64,000 nucleotides of DNA from Bicyclus anynana (lineage: Eukaryota; Arthropoda; Insecta; Lepidoptera; Nymphalidae), in contig NC_069086.1 of the NCBI RefSeq assembly GCF_947172395.1, positions 16,691,572-16,755,571 of the forward strand, read 5' to 3'. Made by a program: the position numbers and the translations under genes. This document shows, one piece after another, positions 52,320-64,000 of the stretch (position 1 is the first letter of the stretch; each line of letters opens with the position of its first letter). The notes below the pieces were generated by a model. The model worked only from the letters and a program-made list of their open reading frames with translations. It was not told where the DNA came from and searched no databases.

Positions 52320-55312
52320 CGTTACTATACGTTCCCTTTTAAGATAACGTAGTATAGTAACGGATATTTTAGTTTAGGTATTTCAGTTATAACGATACCT
52401 ACTTGATATCGTTCCGATGCCCGCCGTTAACTTCTCAACCCTACTGATTGTCTTTGATTCATAGTCGGCCATTATTGTTGTGTAAAAAAGTCATCTAAGA
52501 AAATTTCGACCATAGTTTCCTTAAGAACTTAAGGTTTTACCCTTTACTTAAAAGTTAATTATATAGATAATATCTAGGTTATGGATCGGTGAGCAAGGTG
52601 AGTGCAAGGTTCAACTGTTACTAATCTTAACGTGCAAACCTTGCGTAAGCATGTGCCACACGAAGTTCCGATTAGGACCAGTCACGTAATAGCTAATAGG
52701 AAATTGTGGTTTGAGCGGTAAAATTTGTTTGATTGCTAGACCACTTGTTGATAATAATTATTGAGCATCATTCTTCGGAAGCTTAATTGTCGAAGACAGT
52801 CATCTCCTTTTCCACTAATCAGATATTTCAAGAGAGAGACAGGCTCTCGTATGCAAACTAACGCTAGTTTGCGTTACTGCAACTGCATTAAAACACGTGG
52901 ATGTTCATTTTGCAATGCTAGTCAAAAGCCTAAGTCTCTTCGAGAGATCTATAGCACCAGCAGATATTTATCTTTCATTTTAATAGTTTGAAGGACACCG
53001 CGCATGTTGTTACTTATAGCAGAATGTGTTAGAATACAGACATATAACCGCACGAAGGAATAATAAAGATGTGAATTGGCAAATATAGCACTTTGTCCAC
53101 GATACATGGAAACTTTTCGAATGCCTTCCCATCTTACATACTAATGTAATGTAGTCGCTTAATATAGCCGTGATGTTGTAATTTTGGCTACTAGGCCTAC
53201 TGTGAACGTTCTTGCAGCATACAAATGTCCTTTAATGAGCTCTTTGCGGTTTGTTCAATGAATTATTGCAGTATTATTGGCATCAAATCAGTAGATACCG
53301 TTTCTCACACGTAATCTTCCGCGTATCATTTGAATAGAAATGCAGTTAAAGTTATTGTTTCCACATGATTTATTAGCGATAAGAACTGCTTTTTGGATCT
53401 TATAGCACATTTGTATACGGATCATGGATTTGACTTAAGTAAGTCTAGTGTGTATTTTTTGTTATATTTCCTTCAGGAAATTATCAACGAACACAAAGTT
53501 AATAAGTTCTCTAAATGTGCTCTAACTAAGCAATCATTAAAGACTTAGTCATTTATTAGTATTGACCCATATTATGGTGATGATATCGAATCGTTCAAGC
53601 TTGTTACAAATCGAAATTAGATTTTATTATTGTCTGTTTACTTCTTCTTAGTACATTTTCTTTTAACTTATATTGCTATTAATTCTTATATTATTAATTT
53701 ACTCTTGAACTATTGCATGGGATGCAGCAGAAATAATTATTATTATTTCTGCTGCATCCCATGAGAGCTTTTGTTTTATACTGTGTAATTTTTTTACTTG
53801 TGAAAACTTGTAACTGGCTATAATAATTTTCTATTTTTGTTATACATTGTTTGGTACTGTAACTATGATTTCCTACAAAATTAATAAAAAAAATAATGAA
53901 AAAAATATTGATTATCTTATCCTTACAGAATAAAAACATCAACACTTCAGTATTCTCTCCATCCAAGAGCTGAACTGAAATATAATTGGTTTTCACTATA
54001 TATCGCATCTTATTCGCAAAAAAGAATTTACATCTAAGTATTTAGTGTATAAAGTTCATGCGTTAAAAACACTTATTGTTACTTCGCACATTGTATTGTT
54101 TTTGTATGAAAATTCAACTTTTGTACGCATTGTTATCATTTAAAAATTATGTGGTCAATTACTTTAACAAATAATTAGCAGTTTAGTAAAGATCGTCTCA
54201 TACATTGTCCTTAGCAGTTTAGCAAAGATTGTCCTTTGGTCAGGTGACTTCATAATGCAACAAGAATTGATTGTATAATTTCTTGAATGAGTTTGTTCAC
54301 GTCAATTAACCTGCGCTTGCGTCACTTGAAGACGTGGGTATATGAGTGTTTAAAATTATCTCGGTAATTACTAAATAACTTATTAGCTATAGCTTTATTA
54401 CCATTAGTTGTTCTTTGTCGTGAAGCGAATATCATACTGATTGTTATTGTAATATTTTTCAAATCGACATGTTGGCGCTTATATCTTCATCATCATTATC
54501 AACCAATTTTAACGGACCATTATAGGGCCTCCTTATAGACCAGATTAAATAATATAGAGGTGTTCATTTACTCGTGTCGCTACTGCTTCATGTATTGTGT
54601 CATTATCATTGACCATAATTAATTTGCAAACAAGAACTTTCTTTCCTGTCTCATAGAGAATAAAGAAACTAGTATAGTCGAGCAACTGTAACATATAGAT
54701 AAACATTCATCTATCTACATATCTATACCCTAATGGTTTTCAGATCAATTTATTTATTTTAATCCACTCACCAGACGTTTTATGTTGCTATCTGTTACTG
54801 GTTAAATGTTAGATAAAAGTAGAGTTGATTTTTGATTAAATTTTGAATAAAACCAAATACGAATTTGAACTTCAACTATGAAACAAAAGTGAAAATATCT
54901 ATTAAATGCATGTTACACACAATCCAAAAATATAAAATAATAATATAAATCACAATACTTTTGACAATAAGAAATAGCCTAAAGCCTATTTGAATAAATT
55001 AAATTTAAATACCGGAAACATAGATTTTTTGGTTAATTTAAATAACAATGGCTTACCTACTCATCTCTATACAAAACTGTTTTTGGGTTAGAAAATCAGA
55101 AGTCCTTGTTGAGTATAACAAAAGGCCTTTATATCAATGAATGAAAAGTAAAGTCTAGAAAATAAACAAAGCTGATTCTACTAAATCAAGTAATAATGGA
55201 GGTGACTAACATTAGTCATGTATTTTTGACAGCAAACCATTATCACTTACTGCTAAAATGCTCCTGATATGTATGCTAAATTAGTTTGCATTAAAACGAT
55301 TACTTATAATAA
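52320..55312. other. No gene seen
   Basis: About 3 kb of AT-rich DNA. Frames at 52761-52991 and 53694-54008 have no domain; the second is created by the hairpin at 53716. Probably intergenic or an intron of a gene outside the window. Confidence 0.5.
53716..53763. repeat. Perfect 21-bp inverted repeat
   Basis: CATGGGATGCAGCAGAAATA is the start of the left arm (53716-53736). The right arm (53743-53763) is its exact reverse complement, with TTATTA between. Confidence 0.95.
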
Positions 55313-55512
55313 TCTATAGTAATATTATAAAGCTGAAGAGTTAGTTTGTTTGATTGAAAGCGCTAATCTCAGGAACTACTGGTCCGATTTGAAAAATTCT
55401 TTCAGTGTTAGAGAGATAGCCCATTTATCGAGGAAGGCTATAGGCTATATATTATCCCCATATTTCTACGGGAACGGGAACCACGCAGTTGAAACCGCGC
55501 GGCCTCAGCTAG
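55313..55512 (+). mobile_element. Lep1-type Helitron, complete
   Basis: TCTATAGTAATATTATAAAG start, 'tctcaggaactactggtccg' body, hairpin and end GCGGCCTCAGCTAG. Ends are intact. Confidence 0.8.
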
Positions 55513-58254
55513 TTATAAATAACACGTGAAAATAATGAAAACACATTAAAGTGTAGGTACATAAACTGATAATATCACAACAATAAGGTATAAAAAAAAT
55601 TGTTATGTGGATTGAAATCTTTCCGTTTCCTTGAACTAAAAGTATAGCTGATGCTGCTGGATTTTTTATTTATCAAGCAATAAGAGAAGAAATAGCTTTA
55701 TAAACATAAAAGGCTAACATAAACCTAGAGCTAGTTATATGAAAGATAGGCATAACAGCTAGAATGCGTGTTATTTTGTATGTTACTTTCATATGATTCA
55801 TCGATTTCTCAAATTGGTAATATTAAGATTTCAATAGTAGCACTATAATTTATTGTGATACCTACTCAGACTTGGTTGTGGGATACACTATAATATATTG
55901 TCGGACAACGGAGGCCAGAGTATCATTAAAACATAGTAGTCAAAACTAGTTACCATACAATTGACTTCCAGCCGGAACTCTAAACACCCTTGCTTCAACT
56001 CTTGTTTTACAGTCACGAGTTATTGTTATATTGTAGGTTTCTTCCATGTATGAGTAATTGCAGTTTGTAATGTTTTCTAGAAACCTTCTATGGTTTAAGT
56101 AGCGTATCAAATTACCTACCGTTTAAAAATGTCTTTAAACAAATATCCGTTTTCATAATAAATTTGTTATGAAACTGAAATTAGTGTGGTTACGCTGACT
56201 CACGGCTGTAAATCTTTGAATAATTCAATTTAACTCATTATTGTGTTTCATTGATTATCTCACGAACTTTTTTAATTTAATACATTTATTTCATTTCAAT
56301 GTCTAATATTGAGTTTTTTATATCTCTGATATATCAAAGGAAGCTCTACTTAATATATTAAATATATCTTCCTTTGTGATCATGAAAGATTTGTAAGGCT
56401 TTTTATCTAAATCTTCTTTATCTAATACTTTATACCACATACATACAAAGACTTTTAAACTTACTTACAGCCAGCATCACTACAAGACCATTTCGATCGA
56501 TATTATCAAGTTTTAAAAGATTTCTCTAACAATAATTTAACTGAAATAAAATATATATTCGCTAATCCAGTTTTAATAACGTTTGATTAGATAAAAAAAA
56601 CAAAGACAAGAGGACTTAATGGACGAAGATGGTATAATTAGAACGAACGGTAAGTAACACTTCAGGAACCTCAAGAAGTAAAACAGATTAAAAAACTGAT
56701 ATATATGAACTTAACACCACATTAGCAAAATTTAACCGTAATAATTCAAGAAATGGAACAGCATTGGGTAACCCTCTAGATAATTCCATGTGCGTGAACT
56801 GAGGAGTCGTGGTCATAACTAGTTTTGCAACGTTACAATGTTATTTAGGGAAGGATTGTGGTCGTAGTCACTGTTTAGTAGTCGCAAGGCTCAACTGAGT
56901 AACCTTAGTCCACTTCATGTCATTGTGAAAGGCTCCGTAGCAAAGCTGACAACTAAATTATCGTACTTTACAAACATCGCACTTCCATGTTTGGAGCAAG
57001 GTTTAGGGTATTTAGTATGTATGACTCAGTGCAGTGGGTACAAATTGTAAGTGGGAGTCTATTTTATTTTATTTATTTGGGATCGAAAACAGTTGTGTAC
57101 AATAATATATATTACAAAACTTAAAGTAAATTTAAAAACAAATAGTTTACATACACAACCCACATCTCTATCCACGAGTAATTTAGATGGGGCTGATAAA
57201 AATGATTTTCAAATTAAATTATCTAACAAAGTGCTTTTATACAAAGAAAAGAAAATAATGAAATAAAAACAAAAACAAAAAAAGAAATGACACAATTACA
57301 ATAAAAATTAAAATATATAAATAAATAGCAAAATTATTAATCGCTTTTAAGTGTACCGATGACCAACTTTTTAAAAGTACCTACTCGACTGGCAAAAATG
57401 TCTATGTTTTTGAAGTGTTTATTATACGTCTGTGTCATTCTTACTATTGGTGACCGTCTAGATTTGCAATATACGCAAGGACTATAAACTCAAAGTCCAT
57501 TGTCCAAATTAAACAAATTTTGACAAATTTTTGAAAAAAGGTCTCACAAAATTAGCAGAATATTAAAATCCTAACAAACAGTAGGTTAGTATCACAGATA
57601 TTATGTTGTGCAAAAGCGTTAAGTTTAATATTATGTAATACGTAATTTCATTAAGTAATAAAATATTAAATAAATAGAGTTAATTATATTTAACTAAAAT
57701 ATCACAAAATATTTAACAGGAAAATTTTCTTTAAAAATCTTTATAATATAGCCGTAATATAATAATCTTATTTAACAAAAATAAACCATACGTCCACACA
57801 CTGACGAATTGTCTACATAGCCACAGCCTAGTTACCTAATCGCGTTCAACGTTTAATTACTGCTTTAATCTGATAATACTGTAAGACTAATTACCCGCTA
57901 TTGTTTACGTGTAGATTATGAAATGGTTGCTTCAACGGGCATATGTCATCACATCAGAGAGTTAATAGCACTCCGTTCTAAATATAGACAATCTGTTTGT
58001 AGGCAGAAAGTATGTATTAATATATTTTTAACGACATTTTCTTGGTTGAGTTGGTTGATGATCTTCTCATAAATAACATCGGTAACCACAAAGTATATGA
58101 CGGCTTTTTTGCCACTAAATACGTTAGAATATAATAAAAACCAATTGGAAGTAATGACTTCGAAACTCACTGTTACTTTCAGATCATCCTTTAAAAGTAA
58201 AATATATCTAACTCTCTAGTTTTACGAATCGATTTTTATGCAATATAGTCTTCT
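55513..58254. other. No gene seen
   Basis: About 2.7 kb of AT-rich DNA. 'tttatttatttgggatcgaaaacag' near 57065 resembles the inverted tail of a LINE 3' UTR. The frames at 57051-57266 and 57949-58170 have no recognisable domain. Confidence 0.45.
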
Positions 58255-58480
58255 GCTTGATTAAAATTAAGCCTGATGGAATGCGGTCTAAGTTAGAGCA
58301 CGCTTACCTAGAAGATGCCTATTCACTCTTGCTTTGAAGATGTTTAAATTTTAAGTGTCAGGAAACGCAAACGCATCATTCCAAATTTTTGATGTACGAA
58401 TTAGGAATGTGGATGCAAATCGTTTTGGACAAGTTTCCTGGACATCCACAACGTAAGAATGCCACCATTCGCTGCTAAAT
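58255..58480 (-). mobile_element. LINE-derived remnant
   Basis: 'agcctgatggaatgcggtctaag', 'agcacgcttacctagaagatg' and 'tcctggacatccacaacgtaag' form a block I associate with a degraded lepidopteran LINE on the opposite strand. No intact frame. Confidence 0.4.
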
Positions 58481-59639
58481 CTAAATTCTAAAAGCTAAAT
58501 CTCTTAGCAAAGTAAGAAATGGCGCTATCTCTTACGTAAAAAGTTATGTATATGCAGAAAACAGAGCTGTTGAACTGTGAACATAACATCGAAGTCACAT
58601 AAGAGGTGTTAACTGTAAGTGGCTTACTGGGCTTCAACATGGCATTGTGTTGCGAATTGTGGACCATAAATCGCTTGAAAATACGGCTTCACTATGAAAG
58701 ATATATTTAAAAGCACCCAAGGTAAAACCCGTGTTTAATGATTCTAAAACGGATCTAACAGAGTTAATAAATAAGTAACCTTCGGCTTTGGATGTAATAG
58801 TAAGGTTAGAAAGAAAGAAAGAAAAATGTCATTTGGTCAGTAAAACTTAAAAATAGGCTAATTTACAAACATGATAAGCTAAAGAAAGAAATTACAGACA
58901 ATTATAAAAATGTGCACCGTGCATTTATAAAGATATCCCACTCAGCATAAAGCTGCAGTGGGAGCCCTTAAAAGGGTGACATTACGAGCGCGAACAACAG
59001 TTATTAAAAAGATTAAACAACAAAAAAGAAAAACTAAAAATACCTTAAAACAATATCCGAGTAAGTAACTAAAAAAATGAAAAATATAAGTAAATAAACA
59101 GTTATCGAGAACGTTCTTTCAGTTTTATATACTATTGCCTTGTCAGTTAATTGTCTATTATTAAACGCTAGTCTGTACTCGTATATCTTACCGTTAGGTA
59201 CAACCACAGTTTTTATATCCAAAGTGTGTACTTTAAAAATCTATACTCAAGTATTGGCGTTTGAAAGATCAGCATTACTCATTAAAATGTCTACAATGGA
59301 ATTAAAAATTACTAATTCATTTAACTAATGTCGTGGTAAAGCACGTTTAGACTCAAAAAATCAAATAGTCAGAGGGGTTGTTTAAAAATTAATATCGTTC
59401 TTTAGCTAATATTGATATCTGAACTTATAATCTTGATTGCGGCTAACTTTCCGGTACATTGCAATACAGTTATTGCCATTAAACATTCATAATTTACTCA
59501 AATCGACTTTTATGAGCTCTTTATGTTTTATATTCAAAAAGTTTACACTTAGATTAAATTCTGAATACGAAGCGCTCCTTCAGTTTATATTTAATTGAAT
59601 AAAGAATTCCCAGCATATTAAAAAGATTACAACGTCAAT
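58481..59639. other. No gene seen
   Basis: AT-rich intergenic DNA with a short GAAA run near 58810. Confidence 0.4.
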
Positions 59640-60125
59640 TTGAATTTTGATCCATTTATATTTGTTATATCACTTTCAATGTAAATGTAAATTGTATGTA
59701 CCGAACTTTATAAATGGGTATGGTAAGAGAAGGCTGGAATATATTGTTCCAACAATCTTTAACGATTTTCCGGATGCGGTAAAAAATCTTCTAAAAGATA
59801 CCAATATACTCACGAACGTACATAAGCGGAAACTAAAGAATTATTTTTTGGGACAGCCTGTGTAGCGTCACAGCACCGGTTCACTCACACTTTTATTTAA
59901 CTACCCTATAATGATTATTCTTGGTATTTATCCTCTTCTGTTTGTTAATCTGTTTATTTATCCTCTTCTGTTTGTTAATAATGTTCTGTTTGTTCCTAAA
60001 TATTGTATTATGCAATAATAACCAGTGCACAGTATAACTAACTGTGGTTTGTGTTGCACTATGGTTAGGCTTAATTTCAATGTGTTGTTTGTTGAATAAT
60101 AAATAAATAAAATAAATAAATAAAT
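59640..60125 (+). mobile_element. LINE 3' end with AAAT-repeat tail
   Basis: Frame to a stop at about 59865 reads NGYGKRRLEYIVPTIFNDFP and ends KRKLKNYFLGQPV-stop, the C-terminus of a Jockey/CR1-like LINE. The 3' UTR includes a direct repeat of 'tatcctcttctgtttgttaat' and ends in an AATAAATAAAT tail at about 60098-60124. Confidence 0.65.
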
Positions 60126-60779
60126 ATCTACACAAAAAACTCAATTACTTAGAGGTTTTTACATTGTTCACATGAAATGTGTTACAATTAATTTGTCAAG
60201 TACGTCTATCATAAGTTTAATGACGTTCGCTATATCGACAGGTATTTATATTTAACTTTAAAGACTTCTGAATGCATTATATAATTGTATAGAACTTACC
60301 AGAACTGTATATATACCAACCATAACTTGTTGAATACAATTATGAGTTGTTAAATGGAACATGTGTCTACTAGTTTTTATATAAAACTGTTAATTTATGA
60401 GTACGTGTATCCATAAATTATTGTTTTCCTATACAGTAATGAAATTGTTATTTATCTTTTCCTGCTATTATCTTGTTGGTTATTACATTTTATATAAATC
60501 AAAATCCGCCTATAATAAAATGAAGTCAGAATTTGCAGTACGATGTTAAAATTAAAATCAATAACATCAAGCTTCTGTTTACTTGTTATTGTATCAGAAG
60601 CTTCTTTCCTATTTGTGGAAAAATGGTGATATCGTTTTTACTTGTCGGTTCTTTAGTCTGAGGTATATCGGATAGTCTATATAGTTAAGAACATTTTCCC
60701 TAAAATCATATTTCTAATAAAAATCTCGTCTATCATACCGCATCAGTAATACTATAGGAGCTATTGATATATCTCCATC
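60126..60779. other. No gene seen
   Basis: AT-rich intergenic DNA with no supported features. Confidence 0.4.
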
Positions 60780-60985
60780 CGGACGTTTTAAACTCACGAT
60801 ATACGGGACGCCCGGCCTGATACACTCAGGCCAAAACACCCTTCCAGAACGGCCCTCAAAGCCGATTTCCGAGTCTCAGACAGACTGACTCTCTAATAGA
60901 GTCTCAGAGAAGACGCTATTAGTGAGTCATGCTTCTGTGCTCGTCCAAAATCGCGGAGACGCCGCTGAGGTCCCATTAGGGAGCC
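60780..60985 (-). repeat. GC-rich unclassified repeat (copy 2)
   Basis: Minus strand contains 'gcgtcttctctgagactc', 'tcggctttgagggccgttctgg' and 'caggccgggcgtcccg', related in part to 45108-45265. It stands out by GC content from its surroundings. Confidence 0.45.
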
Positions 60986-62214
60986 TACGTCACTTACACA
61001 AACAGATAGAAAACACACGGATCTACACGATAATAGATAGTAGATAGATAACTATAGTCAGCGCTCTTCCAAAGACGTAACAAAGTTAGTGACTAGTAAG
61101 ATGAAAATATAACTTATTTCAAAGAATTTGATTTTCTTATCACTTCCATGAATATTTAACACGGAGCCTAACCACGATCTGACGATTATCTTATTCTTTT
61201 TAAGCTAAAGTTATCAAGAAACTTAATGTAAATGCAAAAAGCGTGACGTTGACGTATACATAAAGTGAACCGAACAAGGCTGTAGTGATGTAGTCGATAA
61301 AATTTCCAGAAGCTTTGGCGTTTTTATAGTTATGTAAGATTTTAAGTTAAAAGGTAAAAGTTTAACTGAGAAATATAAAATAAGTTTAGTAAAACTATTA
61401 GTAAAAGATTATTAATTTTAACAAAAATTACGTTTTAATATAATTATGATTATTATACACAGGCAGGTATTTAAAAGTTTTCGCTAAGTTTACATAATTA
61501 TAAATTTTGCATAAAAATACCGCTAAATTAGAACCGTCGTTAACAAAAGCGGTTACATAAACATTTGATTATGAAATAAATTTTATAATAATATACCGGT
61601 ATTTTAAAATTTAACTTATTTTAAACTAGTAACAGACAAGTAACAGAGCTCAGATTTTTACATTAATAAAAACTAAATACATAATTATTTTAAGTGTCTT
61701 TTACAATTTTAACTACTGGACATAATTCGTTGTTAATATAGTAACTTATGTAATAAAACCAAAATATCTTAAATCTGAGAAACAAAAAACTTTCATCCTT
61801 TATCTGACTGATCTATGAATTTTAACGATTAAAATAAACCTAAAAATGTAACTAGAAAATAATTTACAGCACCGCGTAAAGTTTTAAAAGTATAAAAAAA
61901 TAAATGAATACAATTCTACACAAGAGTATAACTGAGATGGCTTCTAATGATGAGATAAGGCTCTGTATTTCATTAACCTTATGTAAATGGAAATACCTAT
62001 ATAGAAAAGTTCTTAATTCTGACTATTTGCACTTAAAAACCGGTTAATTTTCTCTGTCCGGTTACACTACAGCCTGCAGCTAAAAATAGCTTCGCCACGT
62101 CACCGCTTGACAGACCACTATTTGAAATGTGGAAATGTTGAACTCAGGAAATCTAACTTAAACAGTAAATGAAACAAACCAAGCGACTATAATATATATT
62201 TAAAATAATGAATT
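60986..62214. other. No gene seen
   Basis: AT-rich DNA with TAGATA repeats near 61035. No coding or RNA signal. Confidence 0.4.
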
Positions 62215-62420
62215 TCAGGTAGGCGTAGTATATGAGCAAGTGAAAGACACAAAAGAGGAGAGGAAGACCAGAGAAGAGTAGGAGTGTGTAAAAGGGATAG
62301 GTGTTTGTGCTGAGTGAATGATGAGTTGAGTTGAAAAAGGTGAGTGTTAGAGTAAAACGTGTTGTTTCAACTTAGTGTTGGTTAAGAAAAGGGACATGAT
62401 TAGACAAGGTCAGAGTTTAA
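62215..62420 (+). mobile_element. Decayed LINE C-terminal remnant
   Basis: A plus frame near 62256 reads RRGRPEKSRSV-stop, resembling the 'RRGRPKKRW' motif near the end of some lepidopteran LINE ORFs; purine-rich on the plus strand. Multiple stops. Confidence 0.35.
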
Positions 62421-63054
62421 AAGCATTTTTGAAATGTCAAGTTTAGTTTAACTTTAGTTTGGTATGTGTAAGGAGCAAGATTACTGGTTGATTTCCTTAA
62501 AAATTAAAAGAACTTGTGAATACTATTAAAATACATTTGTTTAATCAAACTCACGAAGTTCTAACGCCGCTTGAACAAGACAGCAAGATACACTTGCATG
62601 TTTAAGTATTCAAGAATATGCATAATACCATACAGGCAACACAAAAGCAAATGTTAAACCAGCAAATAAAGCAGAGAGCAAACTTCAATGATAATTCAAG
62701 GTGAGCATAAACTTATTTGCATTATCGCCAGTGTCTCCAGCTTTACAAAACTCGATAACGACGTATTGTTGAAACCGATGAGCCTAATTTTTCGCGTATT
62801 CTTCATAATCGTCTGTGTCAACCAAACATATAAAAACATATAAAAAAAGATATTTATAGCCGTGATGCAATTGTCTGTAAACGTACGTTATAATCAAAAT
62901 CGTATATCGTACGTTATAAGACAAATCAGTTGTTTTTTCTGAAGAAACAAACTTAGTTCATCGACTTATAGTGTATGTGTTGCTAGGTAAACCGAGACAT
63001 CCTGGATTCAGTTTGGTCAATCTAATAATCCATATATTTTGTAATTATCAAAGT
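62421..63054. other. No gene seen
   Basis: AT-rich intergenic DNA. Confidence 0.4.
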
Positions 63055-63158
63055 TGCCAGACCTGGACCAATTAAGAAAACCTCAATCAGCCCAGCTGGG
63101 GATCGAGCCCAGGATCGCGTAAAACCACCGCGCATACCACAGCGCCACGGAGGCCGTT
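63055..63158 (-). mobile_element. SINE family S2, 5' half
   Basis: Minus head AACGGCCTCCGTGGCGCTGT and the B-box region GGCTCGATCCCCAGC, ending after 'ggtccaggtctgg'. Confidence 0.75.
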
Positions 63159-63349
63159 AAGAAGTTTGGAGATCTAGGCCGTGACTCTAGTCTGTAGTCT
63201 GTCTGCGTTACCGCGCCGTTTACAGAGGCATATAGGTTGATTAATCTGTACCACTGCCAAGTTAGAATGCTACCATAGAAGACCTTTCGGACTGAAAAGA
63301 AAATGAATGGCAAAAACCTTGATTGCGGGTGGTATATTAATTTGTGATG

Positions 63350-63585
63350 GAGTGCTATCAGTGTTGGTATAAATAAGATGGTATTTGATGACTTGTGCTC
63401 AGTTGTTTGTTAGGCAGCGTGGAGACCGTCACGCTACCAGTTGCGTTAGTGTACATTGTACATTCTAAAAGGATCCTTTAAACCTATTCCCAAGGTCGGC
63501 CTCCCCTGAGTCCTGCTCAAGGTGTTTCCTCTACCACAATGTAATGTTACAATCACTGTCGCTGCTACCCATCACGTCATGATGG
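63350..63585 (+). mobile_element. LTR-like repeat with TATA box and initiator (copy 2)
   Basis: Second copy of the 15215-15500 repeat. TATAAATA at 63368-63375 and TCAGTTG with A at 63401 keep the 33-base spacing. About 50 bases present in copy 1 (after 'gcgttagt') are missing here. Confidence 0.5.
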
Positions 63586-63605
63586 CGACTCTAACACTGT
63601 GTTTC

Positions 63606-63652
63606 TCTCGTCTGTTGAGATGGCGCCTATGGCGCCATCTCAACAGACGAGA
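63606..63652. repeat. Perfect 22-bp inverted repeat with 3-base loop
   Basis: TCTCGTCTGTTGAGATGGCG starts the left arm (63606-63627); TAT is the loop; the right arm (63631-63652) is the exact reverse complement. Confidence 0.95.
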
Positions 63653-64000
63653 CAGCATCATTAAATAAATAAGATCGCGGACAAGCGCTAATTCGTCGTT
63701 CAAAGTTATGTATAAATCTATCGATGAAGTCATTCCGCAACAGAAAATATATTTTAAAGTCATGACAGTATTAAATCAATCGATCAGAGTATCTATGGAT
63801 CAAGGAATAAAGGTAAAAATAATATAGTACATCACACTAATAATAATACTAATAACGAATATCTTAAATAGCATTTTTTAATCTTAGAGAAAGAAAAGAG
63901 CATAATAAATTATTAATGGATAATTAATAAATTTATTATTAAATATATTTATTAATAAATTTAAAAGAGCGTTAAGACACCACCTTGATAAACTTTAATA
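63653..64000. other. No gene seen
   Basis: AT-rich DNA to the end of the window. The 63572-63763 frame crosses the palindrome and is not a gene. Confidence 0.4.

Overview
The window is nuclear DNA of a moth or butterfly (Lepidoptera). This is inferred from three things seen in the sequence: several families of tRNA-derived SINEs, many short Lep1-type Helitrons that start with TCTATACTAATATTATAAAG-like termini and end in CTAG, and 3' fragments of RTE- and Jockey/CR1-like LINEs of the kind common in lepidopteran genomes. Host coding sequence is sparse. Most of the 64 kb is intergenic or intronic and full of repeats. No bacterial-type operon, CRISPR array, rRNA or free-standing tRNA gene was seen.

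Two host genes can be supported. (1) A single-exon ZAD-type C2H2 zinc-finger gene lies on the minus strand at 34132-35589 (485 aa, ten fingers). (2) A split gene on the minus strand, with five consecutive coding exons between 45985 and 39714, was assembled here by splice sites and reading phase. It encodes the last 321 residues of a single-pass membrane protein: a CUB-like segment, an LDL-receptor class A module, one transmembrane helix, a cysteine cluster and a short tail with two PPxY motifs. Its 5' exons and start codon were not found and probably lie to the right, perhaps outside the window. Its introns hold SINEs, an RTE remnant, nested MITEs and minisatellites.

Layout. 1-14.7 kb is a dense graveyard of LINE ends, Helitrons (several carrying GGGTA arrays), SINEs and a 508-bp hAT-type MITE. 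15-27 kb holds LTR-like and fold-back elements, a 95-bp minisatellite and long stretches of plain AT-rich DNA. 27.4-30.3 kb is a 2.85-kb hAT-like element with an 8-bp target duplication and its own SINE insertion. 32.3-33.0 kb is the end of a Penelope-like element with a GIY-YIG endonuclease domain. 34-46 kb contains the two host genes. 46-64 kb is mostly anonymous AT-rich DNA with scattered repeats, including a 993-bp TA-flanked inverted-repeat element.

I see no previously undescribed multi-gene system. The most useful new observations are the spliced LDLa/PPxY gene model, the hAT-like element with eight same-strand AGATGGC sites, the repeated coupling of Helitron ends with G-rich arrays, the two LTR-like copies that keep matched TATA and initiator motifs, and several perfect long hairpins.
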